Assembly (NCBI GenBank): GCA_001871325.1
Contig: MNVA01000070.1
Span: 1-37,404 of the forward strand
Source of the DNA: Ignavibacteria bacterium CG1_02_37_35
GTDB lineage: Bacteria; Bacteroidota; Ignavibacteria; Ignavibacteriales; Ignavibacteriaceae
DNA length: 37,404 nt
Direction: 5' to 3'
Shown here: positions 26,642-34,628 of the stretch, in pieces
Position numbering within the stretch: position 1 is the stretch's first letter
How the letters are laid out: every line of letters starts with the position of its first letter
Translations under genes and position numbers: made by a program
Notes under the pieces: generated by a model
Told to the model about the DNA's origin: nothing
What the model saw: the letters and a program-made list of their open reading frames with translations, nothing else
The model's database searches: none

Positions 26642-27471
26642 AATCACGGTGGCTTCTTTTCATTTTAGTGATTTTCTTTCAACAAGGATTCGCACAAATC
26701 CAACTTGAAGAGCAATTAGCATTTGTCGAATCTCTTTTTGCACAAGAGAAATATTTTGATGCAATCACAGAAGCCAAGCGATTATCCTTCTTCGATTCTT
26801 CAAACCAATATTCATATAAAGTAAATAGTTTAATTGCAGAATCTTATAAAAGCGGAAACAAACTTTCTGAAGCAGTCAATTATTTTACAAAGGCGGAAAG
26901 AGAATCAAGAAATCCGGAGGAACTATTTTCGACAAAAATAAAAATTATAAAAATCAACATTCTGCGCCGCGCTTTTTATCTGGCGGATCATCAATTAGTT
27001 GAGCTGGAAAGAGATACAAGATTTATTGCGGATTCATCTTCTCTTCGCTATTGGCGCGGGTGGAATTATCTTTTTCATGATGATTGGCAGCAAGCTGCCG
27101 ATGAATTTAGTGGAATTGATTCAGCCGCCGCATTAAAAAATATTTGTGAAGAAGTGCAAAAGAGAAAATATTCCGTTAGTTTTGCCAAAGGAATTTCGGC
27201 AGTTTTACCCGGCGCCGGACAAATTTATACCGGCAATTATCTAAGCGGTATTTTATCGCTCGGCTGGAATATTCTTTTCGGCTATTTGACCGTACAAGCT
27301 TTTTCTGCCGAGAGAGTGTTCGATGGAATGGCAGTCGGTACGATGCTTTGGCTTAGGTTTTACGATGGTAATCTTTCCAACGCAGAAAAGTTTGCCGTAG
27401 AGAAAAACGAAATCATCAATAATGAGACTTTAAACTTTTTACAAAAAAATTATCAAGGACTGAAGCCGTGA
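26638..27471 (+). CDS. TPR protein with C-terminal membrane domain (copy 2)
   Basis: 277 residues from ATG 26638, which follows GGAAG and gives an ATGA overlap; the track start at 26632 is a TTG two codons earlier. The architecture is the same as the previous gene: signal peptide (ends near FAQ), TPR-like region (YFDAITEAKRL, GNKLSEAVNYFTKAERES) and the C-terminal SAVLPGAGQIYTGNYLSG with hydrophobic segments. The two proteins share the LPGAG.IYT.NY block but have diverged widely elsewhere, so they likely form different parts of one complex rather than being redundant. The stop overlaps the GTG start of the ACT-domain gene. Confidence 0.8.
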   Translation: MKSRWLLFILVIFFQQGFAQIQLEEQLAFVESLFAQEKYFDAITEAKRLSFFDSSNQYSYKVNSLIAESYKSGNKLSEAVNYFTKAERESRNPEELFSTKIKIIKINILRRAFYLADHQLVELERDTRFIADSSSLRYWRGWNYLFHDDWQQAADEFSGIDSAAALKNICEEVQKRKYSVSFAKGISAVLPGAGQIYTGNYLSGILSLGWNILFGYLTVQAFSAERVFDGMAVGTMLWLRFYDGNLSNAEKFAVEKNEIINNETLNFLQKNYQGLKP

Positions 27472-27890
27472 AGTTAACAGAAGATAAAATTAGAGAGTTC
27501 TCAATTCAAGCTATTTCCGAACTTGGCGCAAATGCCTCGCCCGATGCGGTTAAAAAATTGGTTGAAGAAAAAATCCGCAGTTCAAATGATTTCCCCGAAG
27601 GAGAGATGAATTTAAGTTCCGGCAGAGTAATTCTAACGTCGTTTGGTTTGAATACCACGGGAATTGTCAGTTCCATTTCTGCTGCTTTAAGTGAAGCACA
27701 GTGCGATATCCTCGACATTTCACAAAAAATTATGCAGGAATTTTTTACGATGATCATGATGATTGATATAACGAATTCACCAAAAGATATTAAAGATATG
27801 CAGGAAATAATGAAAAGTATTGGTGAAAAACTTAAAGTGAAAATCTATCTCCAACACGAAGATGTGTTTCGCTTCATGCATAGAATTTGA
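27468..27890 (+). CDS. ACT-domain protein, UPF0237 family
   Basis: 140 residues. An N-terminal helical segment of about 50 residues is followed by an ACT domain (about 52-140): RVILTSFGLNTTGIVSSISAAL, then CDILDISQKIMQEFFTMIMMID, the hallmark of the UPF0237/GcvR-like family that binds small ligands such as amino acids. The start is GTG (27468), overlapping the upstream TGA as GTGA. In many bacteria a UPF0237 gene sits immediately before a UPF0210 gene; here the partner is present at 28318 but the pair is separated by a foreign-looking insertion. The N-terminal extension is unusual compared with the short (about 90-residue) family members. Confidence 0.88.
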   Translation: MKLTEDKIREFSIQAISELGANASPDAVKKLVEEKIRSSNDFPEGEMNLSSGRVILTSFGLNTTGIVSSISAALSEAQCDILDISQKIMQEFFTMIMMIDITNSPKDIKDMQEIMKSIGEKLKVKIYLQHEDVFRFMHRI

Positions 27891-27891
27891 G

Positions 27892-27915
27892 GGTTGTTAG
27901 TAGCTGGTTGTTGGT
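27892..27915 (+). repeat. Left arm of inverted repeat flanking the four-helix-bundle gene
   Basis: GGTTGTTAGTAGCTGGTTG then TTGGT. It matches the reverse complement of 28277-28304: the outer 12 bases are identical, with two mismatches and a 4-base gap further in. Confidence 0.75.
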
Positions 27916-27918
27916 GGT

Positions 27919-28299
27919 ATGGAAAAGACAAATTTTGAAAAACTAGACGTTTACAAATTATCAGAAAAACTATCCGATATTATTTAGACTATTGTTCTTT
28001 CATGGTCGCCATTTGCAAAAGCAACTATCAGATTACAACTTGTGAAAGCAGCTGATAGCATTGGAGCGAATATAGCCGAAGGAACGGGAAAAGGGAGCAG
28101 TCTTGATAACAAAAGATTTGCAAAAATTGCACGCGGTTCTCTTTTTGAAACGAAACATTGGCTAAGAAGATCAGTAAAAAGAAATCTTTTAAAGAAAGAT
28201 GAAATTGATAAATTAAAAAACATCATTGATGAGCTTAGTCCAAGATTAAGCGCATATATAAATTCAATTAAAAATAACCAACATACAACTAACTACTAA
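27919..28299 (+). pseudogene. Broken four-helix-bundle protein (S23/23S rRNA IVS family)
   Basis: Reading from ATG 27919 gives MEKTNFEKLDVYKLSEKLSD, then an in-frame TAG at codon 23 (27985-27987), then TIVLSWSPFAKATIRLQLVK and on through SIGANIAEGTGKGS to SAYINSIKNN. This is the TIGR02436/S23 four-helix-bundle family found inside intervening sequences of 23S rRNA and as free-standing copies. The stop sits where family members often have Trp (TGG to TAG, one base), so inactivation looks recent; the rest is intact and of normal length (about 126 codons). The ORF track shows only the downstream 85 codons. Inverted repeats flank it, and the right arm overlaps its last codons. Confidence 0.88.
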
Positions 28300-28304
28300 C
28301 AACC
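28277..28304 (+). repeat. Right arm of inverted repeat flanking the four-helix-bundle gene
   Basis: ACCAACATACAACTAACTAC then TAACAACC, complementary to 27892-27915. It covers the final codons of the pseudogene and ends 13 nt before the UPF0210 start. Confidence 0.75.
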
Positions 28305-28317
28305 AACAACTAACACT

Positions 28318-29679
28318 ATGCCCTACGAATTTGATGAAATTCTTGAAACAATTAAGATGACGGAGATTGAACATTTTGATATCCGCACGGTAACTATGGG
28401 AATCAGTCTCCGTGATTGCGCCGATAGAAACATTGACATCACCACGCAAAAAATTTATGAAAAAATTCTCCGTTATGCCGGCAACCACGTAAAGAACGCT
28501 CAGGAAATTGAAAGACGCTACGGAATTTCAATTGCAAATAAACGAGTTTCCGTTACGCCGATTTCCATTATTGGAGATGCTTTCGGGCAGGATGAATTTA
28601 TAAAAATAGCCGAAACACTTGATAAAGCTGCAACGGAAATCGGGATTGATTACATTGCCGGATATTCCGCGCTTGTGCAAAAAGGATTTACAAAAGGAGA
28701 ACTGGAGTTAATAAAATCAATTCCGAACGCGCTTTCACAAACGCAAAAAGTTTGTGCTAGCGTGAATGTAGCTTCTACAAAAGCCGGAATAAATATGGAC
28801 GCCGTAAATTTGATGTCGAACATCATCAAAGAAGTTGCAGAAAAAACAAAAGACAGAGATTCGGTTGGCTGTGCGAAACTTGTGATTTTTTGTAATGCCG
28901 TTGAAGATAACCCATTTGTTGCAGGAGCTTTTCACGGCATCTCGGAACCGGAAGTTACGCTTAACGTTGGTATCAGTGGTCCGGGTGTAGTTTTGGAAGC
29001 TATAAAATCTGCGGGAGGAATAAATTTTCAAGCGCTTTCGGAACTCATCAAAAAAACAATGTTCAAAATTACCCGTGCGGGAGAGTTGATCGGAAGAAAA
29101 GTTGCGGAGAAAAATAATATTCCTTTTGGAATCGTTGATATTTCGTTGGCGCCAACTCCGGCAGAAGGAGACAGCATCGCCGATATTTTAATTGCGATGG
29201 GAATTGAAGATGTCGGCGCCCCCGGCACAACCGCAGCGCTTGCTATGTTAAATGATGCGGTAAAAAAAGCCGGTTTAATGGCAAGCTCATCTGTCGGCGG
29301 AATGAGCGGTGCCTTCATTCCTGTTAGCGAAGACGCCGGAATGATCCGCGCTGTTGAAAAAGGACATTTGTCGTTGGAAAAATTGGAAGCGATGACCGCC
29401 GTTTGTTCAGTTGGACTTGATATGGTTGCCGTTCCCGGTTCAACTTCCGCAGAAACTCTAGCCGGAATTATGGCTGATGAGTTTGCGATCGGAATGATCA
29501 ACGATAAAACTACTGCTGTAAGAATCATTCCTGCAGTTGGTAAAAGCGTTGGCGACTATGTAGATTACGGCGGATTATTAGGAAGAGCGCCTATTATGCC
29601 CGTAAGAGAACTTTCCTCTAAAGCATTCGTCTTAAGAGGGGGGAAGATCCCTGCACCAATCAGAAGCCTTACAAATTAA
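28318..29679 (+). CDS. UPF0210 (DUF711, PFL-like) family protein
   Basis: 453 residues, full length for the UPF0210 family: N-terminal [26 protein letters not shown], Gly-rich central block [13 protein letters not shown] (about 217-229), [21 protein letters not shown] (about 273-293) and a C-terminal [11 protein letters not shown]. The family is related in fold to glycyl radical enzymes but lacks a confirmed activity. It is usually paired with the UPF0237 ACT-domain protein, which is thought to sense a ligand for it; here the pair is split by the four-helix-bundle element. ATG 28318 lies 13 nt after the inverted-repeat arm, so its ribosome-binding region derives from the insertion junction. 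Confidence 0.92.
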   Translation: MPYEFDEILETIKMTEIEHFDIRTVTMGISLRDCADRNIDITTQKIYEKILRYAGNHVKNAQEIERRYGISIANKRVSVTPISIIGDAFGQDEFIKIAETLDKAATEIGIDYIAGYSALVQKGFTKGELELIKSIPNALSQTQKVCASVNVASTKAGINMDAVNLMSNIIKEVAEKTKDRDSVGCAKLVIFCNAVEDNPFVAGAFHGISEPEVTLNVGISGPGVVLEAIKSAGGINFQALSELIKKTMFKITRAGELIGRKVAEKNNIPFGIVDISLAPTPAEGDSIADILIAMGIEDVGAPGTTAALAMLNDAVKKAGLMASSSVGGMSGAFIPVSEDAGMIRAVEKGHLSLEKLEAMTAVCSVGLDMVAVPGSTSAETLAGIMADEFAIGMINDKTTAVRIIPAVGKSVGDYVDYGGLLGRAPIMPVRELSSKAFVLRGGKIPAPIRSLTN

Positions 29680-29694
29680 ATTTCTTGGTGTAGG

Positions 29695-29725
29695 ATTGTT
29701 AATTATCAAATAAAATTTATATTTT
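29695..29725 (+). promoter_or_regulatory. Candidate promoter for lemA
   Basis: ATTG (29695-29698), a 19-nt spacer, then TATATTTT (29718-29725): one mismatch in each box against TTTG-N19-TAnnTTTG. It is about 62 nt before the lemA start, in the right orientation. Confidence 0.55.
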
Positions 29726-29787
29726 AGACTTAAAATAATTCACAAAGCAGCAACAAGTTCCAAACCCTAACTAAAAACGAGGATTCA

Positions 29788-30393
29788 ATGAAAAAAGGTT
29801 TACTTATCGGGCTTTCAATTGGAGGTGCACTCTTACTAGGAATTATCTTGTTAATTATGTGGGGCGTCCGTTCCTACAATAATCTTATAACGATGAACGA
29901 GGATGTAAATAAAAACTGGAGCCTGGTAGAAAATCAGTATCAGCGAAGAATAGACCTCATTCCAAATTTAGTGAACACTGTTAAAGGTTACGCTAATTTT
30001 GAAAAACAAGTATTAACCGATGTTACCAATGCAAGAGCAGGTGCAAGTTCAATGAAAGTTACTCCGGAAGTTTTGAACGATCCTCAGGCTTTCCAAAAAT
30101 TTCAACAGATGCAAGGACAATTAAGCGGGGCGCTTTCAAGGTTATTAGTTACTGTTGAAAATTATCCAGAATTAAAAGCCAACGAAAATTTTCTTCAATT
30201 ACAGGCGCAACTGGAAGGAACTGAAAACCGTATCGCTGTTGAAAGAAGAAAATTCAATGAGTCGGTGCAGACTTATAATACCACAATTAAGAAATTCCCA
30301 ACCGCGATTTTTGCCGGGATATTTAATTTTAAAGACAAACAATATTTTGAAGCAGTTACGGGCGCTGAAAATGCCCCGAAGGTAGAATTTTAA
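29788..30393 (+). CDS. LemA family protein
   Basis: 201 residues with one N-terminal membrane segment (about 5-27) and the LemA helical-bundle signature: SYNNLITMNEDVNKNWSLVE, then QYQRRIDLIPNLVNTVKGYA, and FNESVQTYNTTIKKFPT near the end. Family members are envelope proteins of unclear molecular role, commonly encoded beside TPM-domain proteins, as here (5-nt gap). The chain is orientated with its bulk outside the inner membrane in known relatives. ATG 29788 follows AACGAGGATTC (GAGG ribosome site). Confidence 0.95.
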   Translation: MKKGLLIGLSIGGALLLGIILLIMWGVRSYNNLITMNEDVNKNWSLVENQYQRRIDLIPNLVNTVKGYANFEKQVLTDVTNARAGASSMKVTPEVLNDPQAFQKFQQMQGQLSGALSRLLVTVENYPELKANENFLQLQAQLEGTENRIAVERRKFNESVQTYNTTIKKFPTAIFAGIFNFKDKQYFEAVTGAENAPKVEF

Positions 30394-30398
30394 TCTAA

Positions 30399-31139
30399 AT
30401 GAAAAGACTACTGGTTATCCTCTTCGTAACTATCGCCTTTTCCATTTCAATAAAGGCTCAAGGTGAACTGCCGACTTTAAAATATCTCGCTACGGATTTG
30501 ACGAATACTCTTTCCGCAGATGATATTCTCAGTCTTAACCGGATACTTAGTGCATTTGAAGATTCAACTTCAAACCAGCTTGTATTTTTGATGATCCCGA
30601 CACTTAACGATTATCCGATCGAAGAATACGCAAACCAGGTTGCACAAAAAAATAAGATCGGGACGAAAAAAAACGATAACGGAATTCTCCTTCTTGTGGT
30701 TAAAAACGATCATAAAATTCGGATCGAAGTTGGTTACGGACTTGAAGGCGCTTTGCCCGATGCGACGAGCAATTCCATTATTCGAAATGAAATTCTTCCT
30801 TTATTTAAAGAGAACAATTATGCCGAAGGTGTTTTTGCCGGCGTTGGGGCAATTGTAAAAGCTACGGTTGGTGAATATAAAAACGATGCACCCAAAAGCA
30901 GGAGAAGAGGAAAATCTGTCGGCGGCTGGATCATCCCTATCCTAATCATTCTCTTTTCATTTTTATTTCGCGGAAGAAGAAGCCGCGGAATTTATCTCGG
31001 AAGCGGAATGGGACTTGGTGGTTTTAGAGGTTCCAGTGGTTTTGGTGGATTTGGCGGCGGAAGCAGCGGCGGTGGGTTTGGCGGATTCAGTGGCGGCGGC
31101 GGCAGCTTTGGCGGCGGCGGCGCAAGCGGAAGCTGGTAA
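30399..31139 (+). CDS. TPM-domain (YgcG-type) membrane protein
   Basis: 246 residues: signal peptide (about 1-20), TPM domain (about 24-150; LSADDILSLNRILSAFEDST, QVAQKNKIGTKKNDNGILLL, RIEVGYGLEGALPDA), a single membrane segment (about 174-192) and a tail rich in Gly and Ser/Phe ending GASGSW, the usual end of this family. TPM domains were first linked to PSII repair phosphatase activity in plants and act in envelope quality control or phosphatase roles in bacteria; the activity here is unknown. Co-transcribed with lemA. The Gly-rich tail is encoded by imperfect GGCGGC-type repeats, a GC-rich patch in AT-rich surroundings. Confidence 0.93.
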   Translation: MKRLLVILFVTIAFSISIKAQGELPTLKYLATDLTNTLSADDILSLNRILSAFEDSTSNQLVFLMIPTLNDYPIEEYANQVAQKNKIGTKKNDNGILLLVVKNDHKIRIEVGYGLEGALPDATSNSIIRNEILPLFKENNYAEGVFAGVGAIVKATVGEYKNDAPKSRRRGKSVGGWIIPILIILFSFLFRGRRSRGIYLGSGMGLGGFRGSSGFGGFGGGSSGGGFGGFSGGGGSFGGGGASGSW

Positions 31140-31183
31140 CCTTTTTTGTGAATAAATTAGTAAAATATTTTTTGATTTGAAAA

Positions 31184-32065
31184 ATGGAAATTTTAGGTAA
31201 CGATCAACATAAAATTATATTTGGTGATACTTTGGTGGCTCTTGCTGCCCTTCCCGATAACTCTATTGATTTAATTTTTGCTGATCCACCATACAACATT
31301 GGAAAAAATTTTAGCGGACAGAGAGACAAATGGGATACAGACGAAGATTATTTGAACTGGTGTTACAAATGGCTTGATCTGTGTGTACAAAAAATGAAAA
31401 CCAACGGCAGTTTTTATGTAATGACTGCGACTCAATTTATGCCTTTTTTTGATATCTATCTTAGCAAAAAACTTTACATTCTATCTAGAATTGTTTGGCA
31501 TTACGATAGTTCAGGAGTACAAGCAAAAAAATATTATGGATCGATGTATGAACCAATATTATTTTGTGTGAAAGATAAAGAGAATTACACTTTCAATACC
31601 GAGGAGATTCTTGTTGAAGCTAAAACTGGAGCTACAAGAAAATTGATTGATTATCGCAAAGACCCTCCGCAAGTATATAACTATGAGAAAGTTCCCGGTA
31701 ATGTCTGGGAATTTCCACGAGTTCGTTATAGAATGGAAGAATACGAAAATCACCCAACACAAAAGCCAATTGCTTTACTCGATAGAATTATCAAAGCAAG
31801 TTCAAATGTTGGTGACTTAGTTCTGGATCCATTTTCAGGGACATTTACGACTTGTTTTGTGGCAAAAGAAAGTGGCAGAAATTCAATTGGTATTGAGCTG
31901 CAAGAGGAATATGTAAAAATCGGGTTGCGCAGGTTGAAATTAGCAAAAGAATACAAAGGAGAAAAACTCAAAAAAGAAATACGAAGTTTTGAAACCAGAA
32001 AAATTGCTGCAGTTCAAAATCTAAAATTATTTGAAGAGTCAGATGGAACATTCATTCACAGCTAA
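31184..32065 (+). CDS. Type II DNA adenine methyltransferase, YhdJ-like
   Basis: 293 residues of the beta class: catalytic motif IV ADPPYNIGKNF (DPPY 34-37) precedes the S-adenosylmethionine motif LDPFSGT (214-220). DPPY favours N6-adenine methylation. Much of the chain (SRIVW.YDSSGVQAKK, YRK.PPQ.YN, KVPGNVW.FPRVRY, YENHPTQKP) agrees with what I recall of E. coli YhdJ, which methylates ATGCAT, so I predict that target. Unlike YhdJ, which is solitary, this gene overlaps a nuclease gene by 23 bp, making a restriction-modification pair. A promoter-like TTTG (31145)...TATTTTTTG (31174) lies just upstream with a short, off-consensus spacer. Confidence 0.93.
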   Translation: MEILGNDQHKIIFGDTLVALAALPDNSIDLIFADPPYNIGKNFSGQRDKWDTDEDYLNWCYKWLDLCVQKMKTNGSFYVMTATQFMPFFDIYLSKKLYILSRIVWHYDSSGVQAKKYYGSMYEPILFCVKDKENYTFNTEEILVEAKTGATRKLIDYRKDPPQVYNYEKVPGNVWEFPRVRYRMEEYENHPTQKPIALLDRIIKASSNVGDLVLDPFSGTFTTCFVAKESGRNSIGIELQEEYVKIGLRRLKLAKEYKGEKLKKEIRSFETRKIAAVQNLKLFEESDGTFIHS

Positions 32066-33170
32066 TATTAAATCTGTTTTACAAAAGCATTTCAAACGAA
32101 ACGCTGACAAAGTTTTTGATCAAAGTCAGCTAATTCAATATATCAACGAAAAAACACGTTCGGCAAATAAGGGGTCAAAAGCCCGTTCTAGCTTTGCAAA
32201 TCTCTATGCGATTTATGTGATTTTAGAAGACTATATTTCAAAAGGTTTTCATAAAAAGGGGAATTATGCTGAATACGAAGGGGCAGTTTTTAATAAATTG
32301 TTCACAAGACAAAGAGAATTACCCTTCGGTAGTAATTTGCAAAATCACGCCTTAAATAACAGAATGAACTCAGAATTTCAGAAATACTTTCCGAGTTCGG
32401 AATTTATTCCGATTTTAAGAAAACCTGAAACAAACAGGTATTGGTTTAATGAAAATTTGCTAAAAATTAAAGTTGGAGCAACATCATTTAACATAGCTTC
32501 CGCTGTTATTGATATTATTAGTGAATATTCCAAAACTAAACAAGACGCGTTTCAACGTTTTATTAAAACGTGTGAAGAACTTCAAGAAATTGAAAATTTA
32601 AATCCCCTTAAAGTTCATGAATTTATTCTTGGTTTACTTGCTCCAAATGTTGATGCAAGACTCTTTGAAATTGTAAGTTATGCTATCCTCAAGTTTTTCT
32701 ATCACGACCAAATAATCATTTGGGGTTTTGAAATGGATAAACTCAACAAAGAAAATTTAAAACTGTATAAAACAGGAAAAACCAATGCTAATGATGGTGG
32801 AATCGATTTTGTAATGAAACCTTTAGGAAGATTCTTTCAGGTTACGGAAACATTAGATTTTAAAAAATATTTTCTGGACATAGATAAAATTCAAAAATAT
32901 CCAATTACTTTTGTAATCAATTCAGAAGAATCAACCAAAGACCTAATAAAGAAAATAAAAGACAATGCAAACAAAGTTTACTCCATTAAAGCAATCGTTG
33001 ATAAATATATGGACTGCATTGAGGAAGTAATTAACATCCCGACACTTAACGAAAGATTTATAGTAGCAGAAAAGCAAGGCTGCCTCAAAGCCATTCTTGA
33101 CGAAATTATTTTGCAAAGCAGAGTAGAGTTTAGCTATACAAACTCATACGATGATAGCATAAAAGAATAG
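32043..33170 (+). CDS. Predicted type II restriction endonuclease (PD-(D/E)XK)
   Basis: 375 residues from ATG 32043; the track start 32031 is a TTG four codons earlier. I do not recognise a named family, but the candidate nuclease core is visible: Glu in ARLFEIVSYAILK (about 209), the Asp pair in DGGIDFVMK (about 251-255) and GRFFQVTET (about 263-270), in which Gln replaces the usual Glu before the core strand ends. The position, overlapping the adenine methylase, and the conserved E...D...QxT pattern support a restriction enzyme, predicted to cut ATGCAT like NsiI/AvaIII-type enzymes. That target is inferred only from the methylase. The N-terminal half is probably the DNA-recognition part. 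Confidence 0.75.
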   Translation: MEHSFTANIKSVLQKHFKRNADKVFDQSQLIQYINEKTRSANKGSKARSSFANLYAIYVILEDYISKGFHKKGNYAEYEGAVFNKLFTRQRELPFGSNLQNHALNNRMNSEFQKYFPSSEFIPILRKPETNRYWFNENLLKIKVGATSFNIASAVIDIISEYSKTKQDAFQRFIKTCEELQEIENLNPLKVHEFILGLLAPNVDARLFEIVSYAILKFFYHDQIIIWGFEMDKLNKENLKLYKTGKTNANDGGIDFVMKPLGRFFQVTETLDFKKYFLDIDKIQKYPITFVINSEESTKDLIKKIKDNANKVYSIKAIVDKYMDCIEEVINIPTLNERFIVAEKQGCLKAILDEIILQSRVEFSYTNSYDDSIKE

Positions 33171-33196
33171 CAGCTTCTAAATTATTCTTACTTTTT

Positions 33197-33604
33197 ATGG
33201 AAGAATCCGAACAATTTGTTAAAGCTGTCGATCAATTTAATAACGCTGATTTCTTTACCGCCCACGATTCGTTTGAAGAACTCTGGAGCGATTGCAGAAC
33301 GGATGGAAGAGACTTTTTACAAGGATTAGTCCAACTTTCGGTTGGAATGTTTCATCTTATCTCGGGTAATTTTAAGGGAGCTGTAAGCCAATTGAGCAAA
33401 TCCGTTGAAAAACTTGAGAGATTTACCCCGAAATTTTCTGAGATTGATGTTTTTTATGTTGTTTCGAAGGTGAAAAATCTTATTTTTGAAATAGAAGATT
33501 TTCAAAAAAATGACGAATCGAAGAGTTTAAAAGAATTAATTACTTATTTTATTTTTCCTATAAAGTATCAAAAGGAGAACCATTATGGCGATAAAGATAA
33601 CTGA
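33197..33604 (+). CDS. DUF309 family protein
   Basis: 135 residues with the DUF309 pattern: [17 protein letters not shown] (about 13-29), then [18 protein letters not shown] (about 36-53) and [17 protein letters not shown] (about 56-72). The family is an all-helical fold of unknown function; the conserved His/Glu and Arg-Gln pattern suggests a binding pocket. It is cytoplasmic. It overlaps the start of the ferredoxin gene by 20 bp, so the two are co-translated or co-regulated. Start ATG 33197 comes 26 nt after the restriction gene. Confidence 0.88.
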   Translation: MEESEQFVKAVDQFNNADFFTAHDSFEELWSDCRTDGRDFLQGLVQLSVGMFHLISGNFKGAVSQLSKSVEKLERFTPKFSEIDVFYVVSKVKNLIFEIEDFQKNDESKSLKELITYFIFPIKYQKENHYGDKDN

Positions 33605-33917
33605 AGAATGTATTAATTGCGGTGCTTGTGAACCTGAATGTCCCAATACCGCGATTTATGAAGGCGGCGCAAGCTGGAAATTAGGCGATAAATCTTACGG
33701 CGAAGCTGATGCTTCCCCTGATGGAAACAGCGGCTTTTTTTCAAACGATTTTTTCTTCATCGTTCCGGATAAATGCACGGAATGTAAAGGCTTCCATGAT
33801 GAGCCGCAATGCGCCGCTGTTTGTCCGGTTGACTGCTGCATACCGGATACCGACCGTGTTGAAGACGAAGCTACCTTGTTAGCGCGTAAAGAAAAATTAG
33901 ATCAATTGGGAAGATAA
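33585..33917 (+). CDS. 2[4Fe-4S] ferredoxin
   Basis: 110 residues, a small soluble electron carrier. Cluster ligands: [12 protein letters not shown] (C-x2-C-x2-C-x3-CP, about 9-20) and [21 protein letters not shown] (about 64-84), where an insertion of several residues separates the second and third Cys. This long-loop form is the Chlorobium/Allochromatium-type bacterial ferredoxin. An insert between the two cluster motifs (about 25-60) is longer than in clostridial ferredoxin. ATG 33585 follows an AAAGGAGA ribosome site. Low-potential electrons for reductive carboxylation or hydrogenase would be the typical use; the partner is not in the window. Confidence 0.95.
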   Translation: MAIKITEECINCGACEPECPNTAIYEGGASWKLGDKSYGEADASPDGNSGFFSNDFFFIVPDKCTECKGFHDEPQCAAVCPVDCCIPDTDRVEDEATLLARKEKLDQLGR

Positions 33918-33937
33918 TCCTCTTCAAAAATAATAAC

Positions 33938-33965
33938 GGGCGCCTGTGGCGCCCCTTTCATTTCC
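33938..33965 (+). terminator. Rho-independent terminator after the ferredoxin gene
   Basis: Stem GGGCGCC/GGCGCCC (33938-33944/33948-33954), loop TGT, then CTTTCATTTCCTTT. The stem is strong; the T tract is interrupted. Confidence 0.8.
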
Positions 33966-33982
33966 TTTATCTCTTTTTTATT

Positions 33983-34480
33983 ATGAATACAACCAAACGA
34001 AACAGACCATCCTGGGATAATTATTTTTTAAAAGTTGCCATGCTGGTATCCGAGCGCTCGACTTGCCCGCGTATGCACTGTGGTTGTGTCCTTGTGAAAG
34101 ACAGACAAATTCTTTCAACAGGTTATAATGGTTCAATTCCCGGTGATGACCATTGCGATGAAGCCGGCTGCTTGGTGGTTGATAATCATTGTGTGCGGAC
34201 CATCCACGCCGAAATGAATGCCATTCTTCAATGTTCATCCCACGGTGTAAATACGAAGGGCGCTACTGCTTACGTTACCAATATGCCTTGTACGAATTGT
34301 TCAAAAGCATTAATAGCGGCAGGAATAAAGGAAGTGTTTATTTTTTCAGATTATCACGATACACTTGCCGAGAAATTCTTTGCCATTGCAAAAATTCAGA
34401 TCAAAAGAATTGAAATGCCGGGAACGGAAATTAGATATGATCTGGAGAATTATTCTTCCGCAAAGAAAAAGAAAGTGTAG
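33983..34480 (+). CDS. dCMP deaminase family protein
   Basis: Zinc-dependent cytidine/deoxycytidylate deaminase fold, 165 residues. RNRPSWDNYFLKVAMLVSERSTC is the dCMP deaminase/ComEB start; the zinc site is HAEMNAI (HxE, about 71-77) with the PCTNC motif (about 100-104). The CDEAGC segment with extra Cys and His residues before HAE is the second, structural zinc site seen in this subfamily. It would convert dCMP to dUMP for thymidylate synthesis. It is transcribed alone after a terminator, convergent with the Sel1-repeat gene. Confidence 0.93.
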   Translation: MNTTKRNRPSWDNYFLKVAMLVSERSTCPRMHCGCVLVKDRQILSTGYNGSIPGDDHCDEAGCLVVDNHCVRTIHAEMNAILQCSSHGVNTKGATAYVTNMPCTNCSKALIAAGIKEVFIFSDYHDTLAEKFFAIAKIQIKRIEMPGTEIRYDLENYSSAKKKKV

Positions 34481-34566
34481 TAAAAGATAAGGTTTCAATA
34501 TTAGAAAAGTCCATTGTATAACCGAATGGAAACTGTTTAAATTACTTCTCCATTCAACCATACATG

Positions 34567-34598
34567 CATTCATCCATTCATCCATTCATCCATTCATT
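34567..34598. repeat. Octanucleotide tandem repeat
   Basis: CATTCATC x3 plus CATTCATT, with degenerate copies just before (CCATTCAACCATACATG). It lies in the 148-nt space between convergent genes. Such 8-bp tracts can vary in copy number. Confidence 0.9.
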
Positions 34599-34628
34599 CA
34601 ATATTTCCAACGCAAAAACTAATTTTGC

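Noticed and set aside
31145-31174. Promoter TTTG...TATTTTTTG before the methylase
   Set aside because: The spacing and the box are off consensus by one or two positions, and the start codon would be too close; mentioned only in the gene entry.
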